Source of the DNA: Prosthecobacter debontii
Lineage (GTDB): Bacteria > Verrucomicrobiota > Verrucomicrobiia > Verrucomicrobiales > Verrucomicrobiaceae
Reading direction: 5' to 3'
Assembly (NCBI GenBank): GCA_945869675.1
Contig: CAMBPS010000025.1
Coordinates: 1 to 41,634 of the forward strand
Length of the DNA stretch: 41,634 nt
Both the position numbers and the translations under genes were made by a program. Positions 41,237 to 41,634 of this stretch are shown here, in pieces. The notes beneath the pieces were generated by a model that saw nothing but the letters and a program-made list of their open reading frames with translations, searched no databases and was not told the DNA's origin. Position 1 is the first letter of the stretch, and every line of letters begins with the position of its first letter.

Positions 41237-41634
41237 ATGAACCACCTCGCCACACCCAATGAAGCCCGCTTCCGACTGCTTGTCGAGAACATCGGCGATG
41301 TGTTGTGGTTCAAAGAACTTGATCCCCCGCGCTTTTCCTATGTGAGCACTGCCTTTGAGCGCATCTGGGGTTTTGGTGTGGATGAGCTGTATCGAAAGCC
41401 GGCGCTGTGGGATGAGTGCATCCATCCAGAAGACCGCAAGGCGGTATGGGAGGCACTGCAGCAGTGGTTCGATGGTGACAAGGCTGATTATGATGCGCAC
41501 TACCGCGTTATTAGTCGAGATGGTCAGGTGCGTTGGATCGCTGATCGCGGCATCATTCTCGGACGTAAGGACGGCAAGCCGTATCAGATCGGAGGCATTG
41601 CCCGCGACATCTCGGAGCACAAGGCGGCGGAGGC
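41237..41634 (+). CDS. PAS-domain sensor protein, cut by right window edge
   Basis: The frame opens at ATG 41237 (MNHLATPNEARFRLLVENIG) and stays open to the window end, 132 codons. Residues 9-130 form a PAS_3/PAC fold: FRLLVENIGDVLWFKELDPP, FSYVSTAFERIWGFGVDELY, DECIHPEDRKAVWEAL, DYDAHYRVISRDGQVRWI and the PAC ending GGIARDISEHKAAE. Such domains sense ligands, oxygen or redox state and usually precede a histidine kinase, GGDEF or further PAS domains. The output domain lies outside the window, so the role cannot be fixed. Confidence 0.88.
   Translation, partial: MNHLATPNEARFRLLVENIGDVLWFKELDPPRFSYVSTAFERIWGFGVDELYRKPALWDECIHPEDRKAVWEALQQWFDGDKADYDAHYRVISRDGQVRWIADRGIILGRKDGKPYQIGGIARDISEHKAAE

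Noticed and set aside
1..41634. tRNA, rRNA, CRISPR arrays, insertion sequences or prophage genes
   Set aside because: No D-loop/T-loop pairs, direct-repeat arrays, transposase or integrase motifs were seen on reading both strands; a covariance search for tRNAs would settle this.

Overview
The window looks like chromosomal DNA from a member of the Verrucomicrobiota, most probably a Prosthecobacter/Verrucomicrobiaceae-type bacterium. Two very large secreted proteins point to the PVC superphylum: one joins an FG-GAP propeller, a PVC-type membrane-bound dehydrogenase domain and a CxxCH heme domain, and the other joins a planctomycete-type cytochrome, WD40 repeats, DUF1549 and DUF1553. Deg9-like proteases and a Tat-type Gfo/Idh/MocA oxidoreductase fit the same group. 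The assignment is inferred from protein architecture; no rRNA or tRNA gene was found.

Layout. 1-3.6 kb: a partial dapB, an M23 peptidase, a small secreted repeat protein and trpB. 3.6-6.7 kb: a CvpA-like membrane protein, an MsbA-type ABC exporter and a very small RNase III-like protein. 6.8-10.8 kb: an AMP-forming ligase, a group-III PLP decarboxylase (ATGA overlap) and an acyl carrier protein, facing a convergent GNAT-like protein only 3 bp away. This is the best candidate for a small uncharacterised carrier-protein pathway, and it resembles genes known from exosortase-associated EPS loci. 10.8-14.4 kb: a Gfo/Idh/MocA oxidoreductase, a very acidic unknown protein, a TerB-like protein and a membrane-anchored unknown. 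14.5-20.8 kb: coaC, hemL, a ParDE-like toxin-antitoxin pair, a cupin, a DUF2007/zinc-ribbon protein, uvrB, a small membrane protein and a second ParDE-like pair.

20.9-30.2 kb: the 1582-residue PVC heme/dehydrogenase fusion, a Ski2-like helicase with a DEYQ motif II, pgsA, and two Hsp20 chaperones. The Hsp20 genes are preceded by an AT-rich leader with inverted and direct repeats and followed by a 30-bp perfect palindrome. 30.3-36.4 kb: the 1703-residue cytochrome/WD40/DUF1549/DUF1553 protein and a transglutaminase-like protein. 36.4-41.6 kb: a non-coding stretch with an ACAGGA-type repeat, a tandem of a Deg9-like catalytic protease and its catalytically dead paralogue, a decayed NhaR-like LysR regulator with three lesions and a missing C-terminus, and the start of a PAS-domain sensor protein.

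Most genes are housekeeping (lysine, tryptophan, heme, CoA, phospholipid, DNA repair). The accessory interest lies in the ligase/decarboxylase/ACP set, the protease/pseudoprotease pair, the heat-shock regulatory DNA and the large PVC-specific proteins. No CRISPR array, insertion sequence, prophage or RNA gene was recognised.
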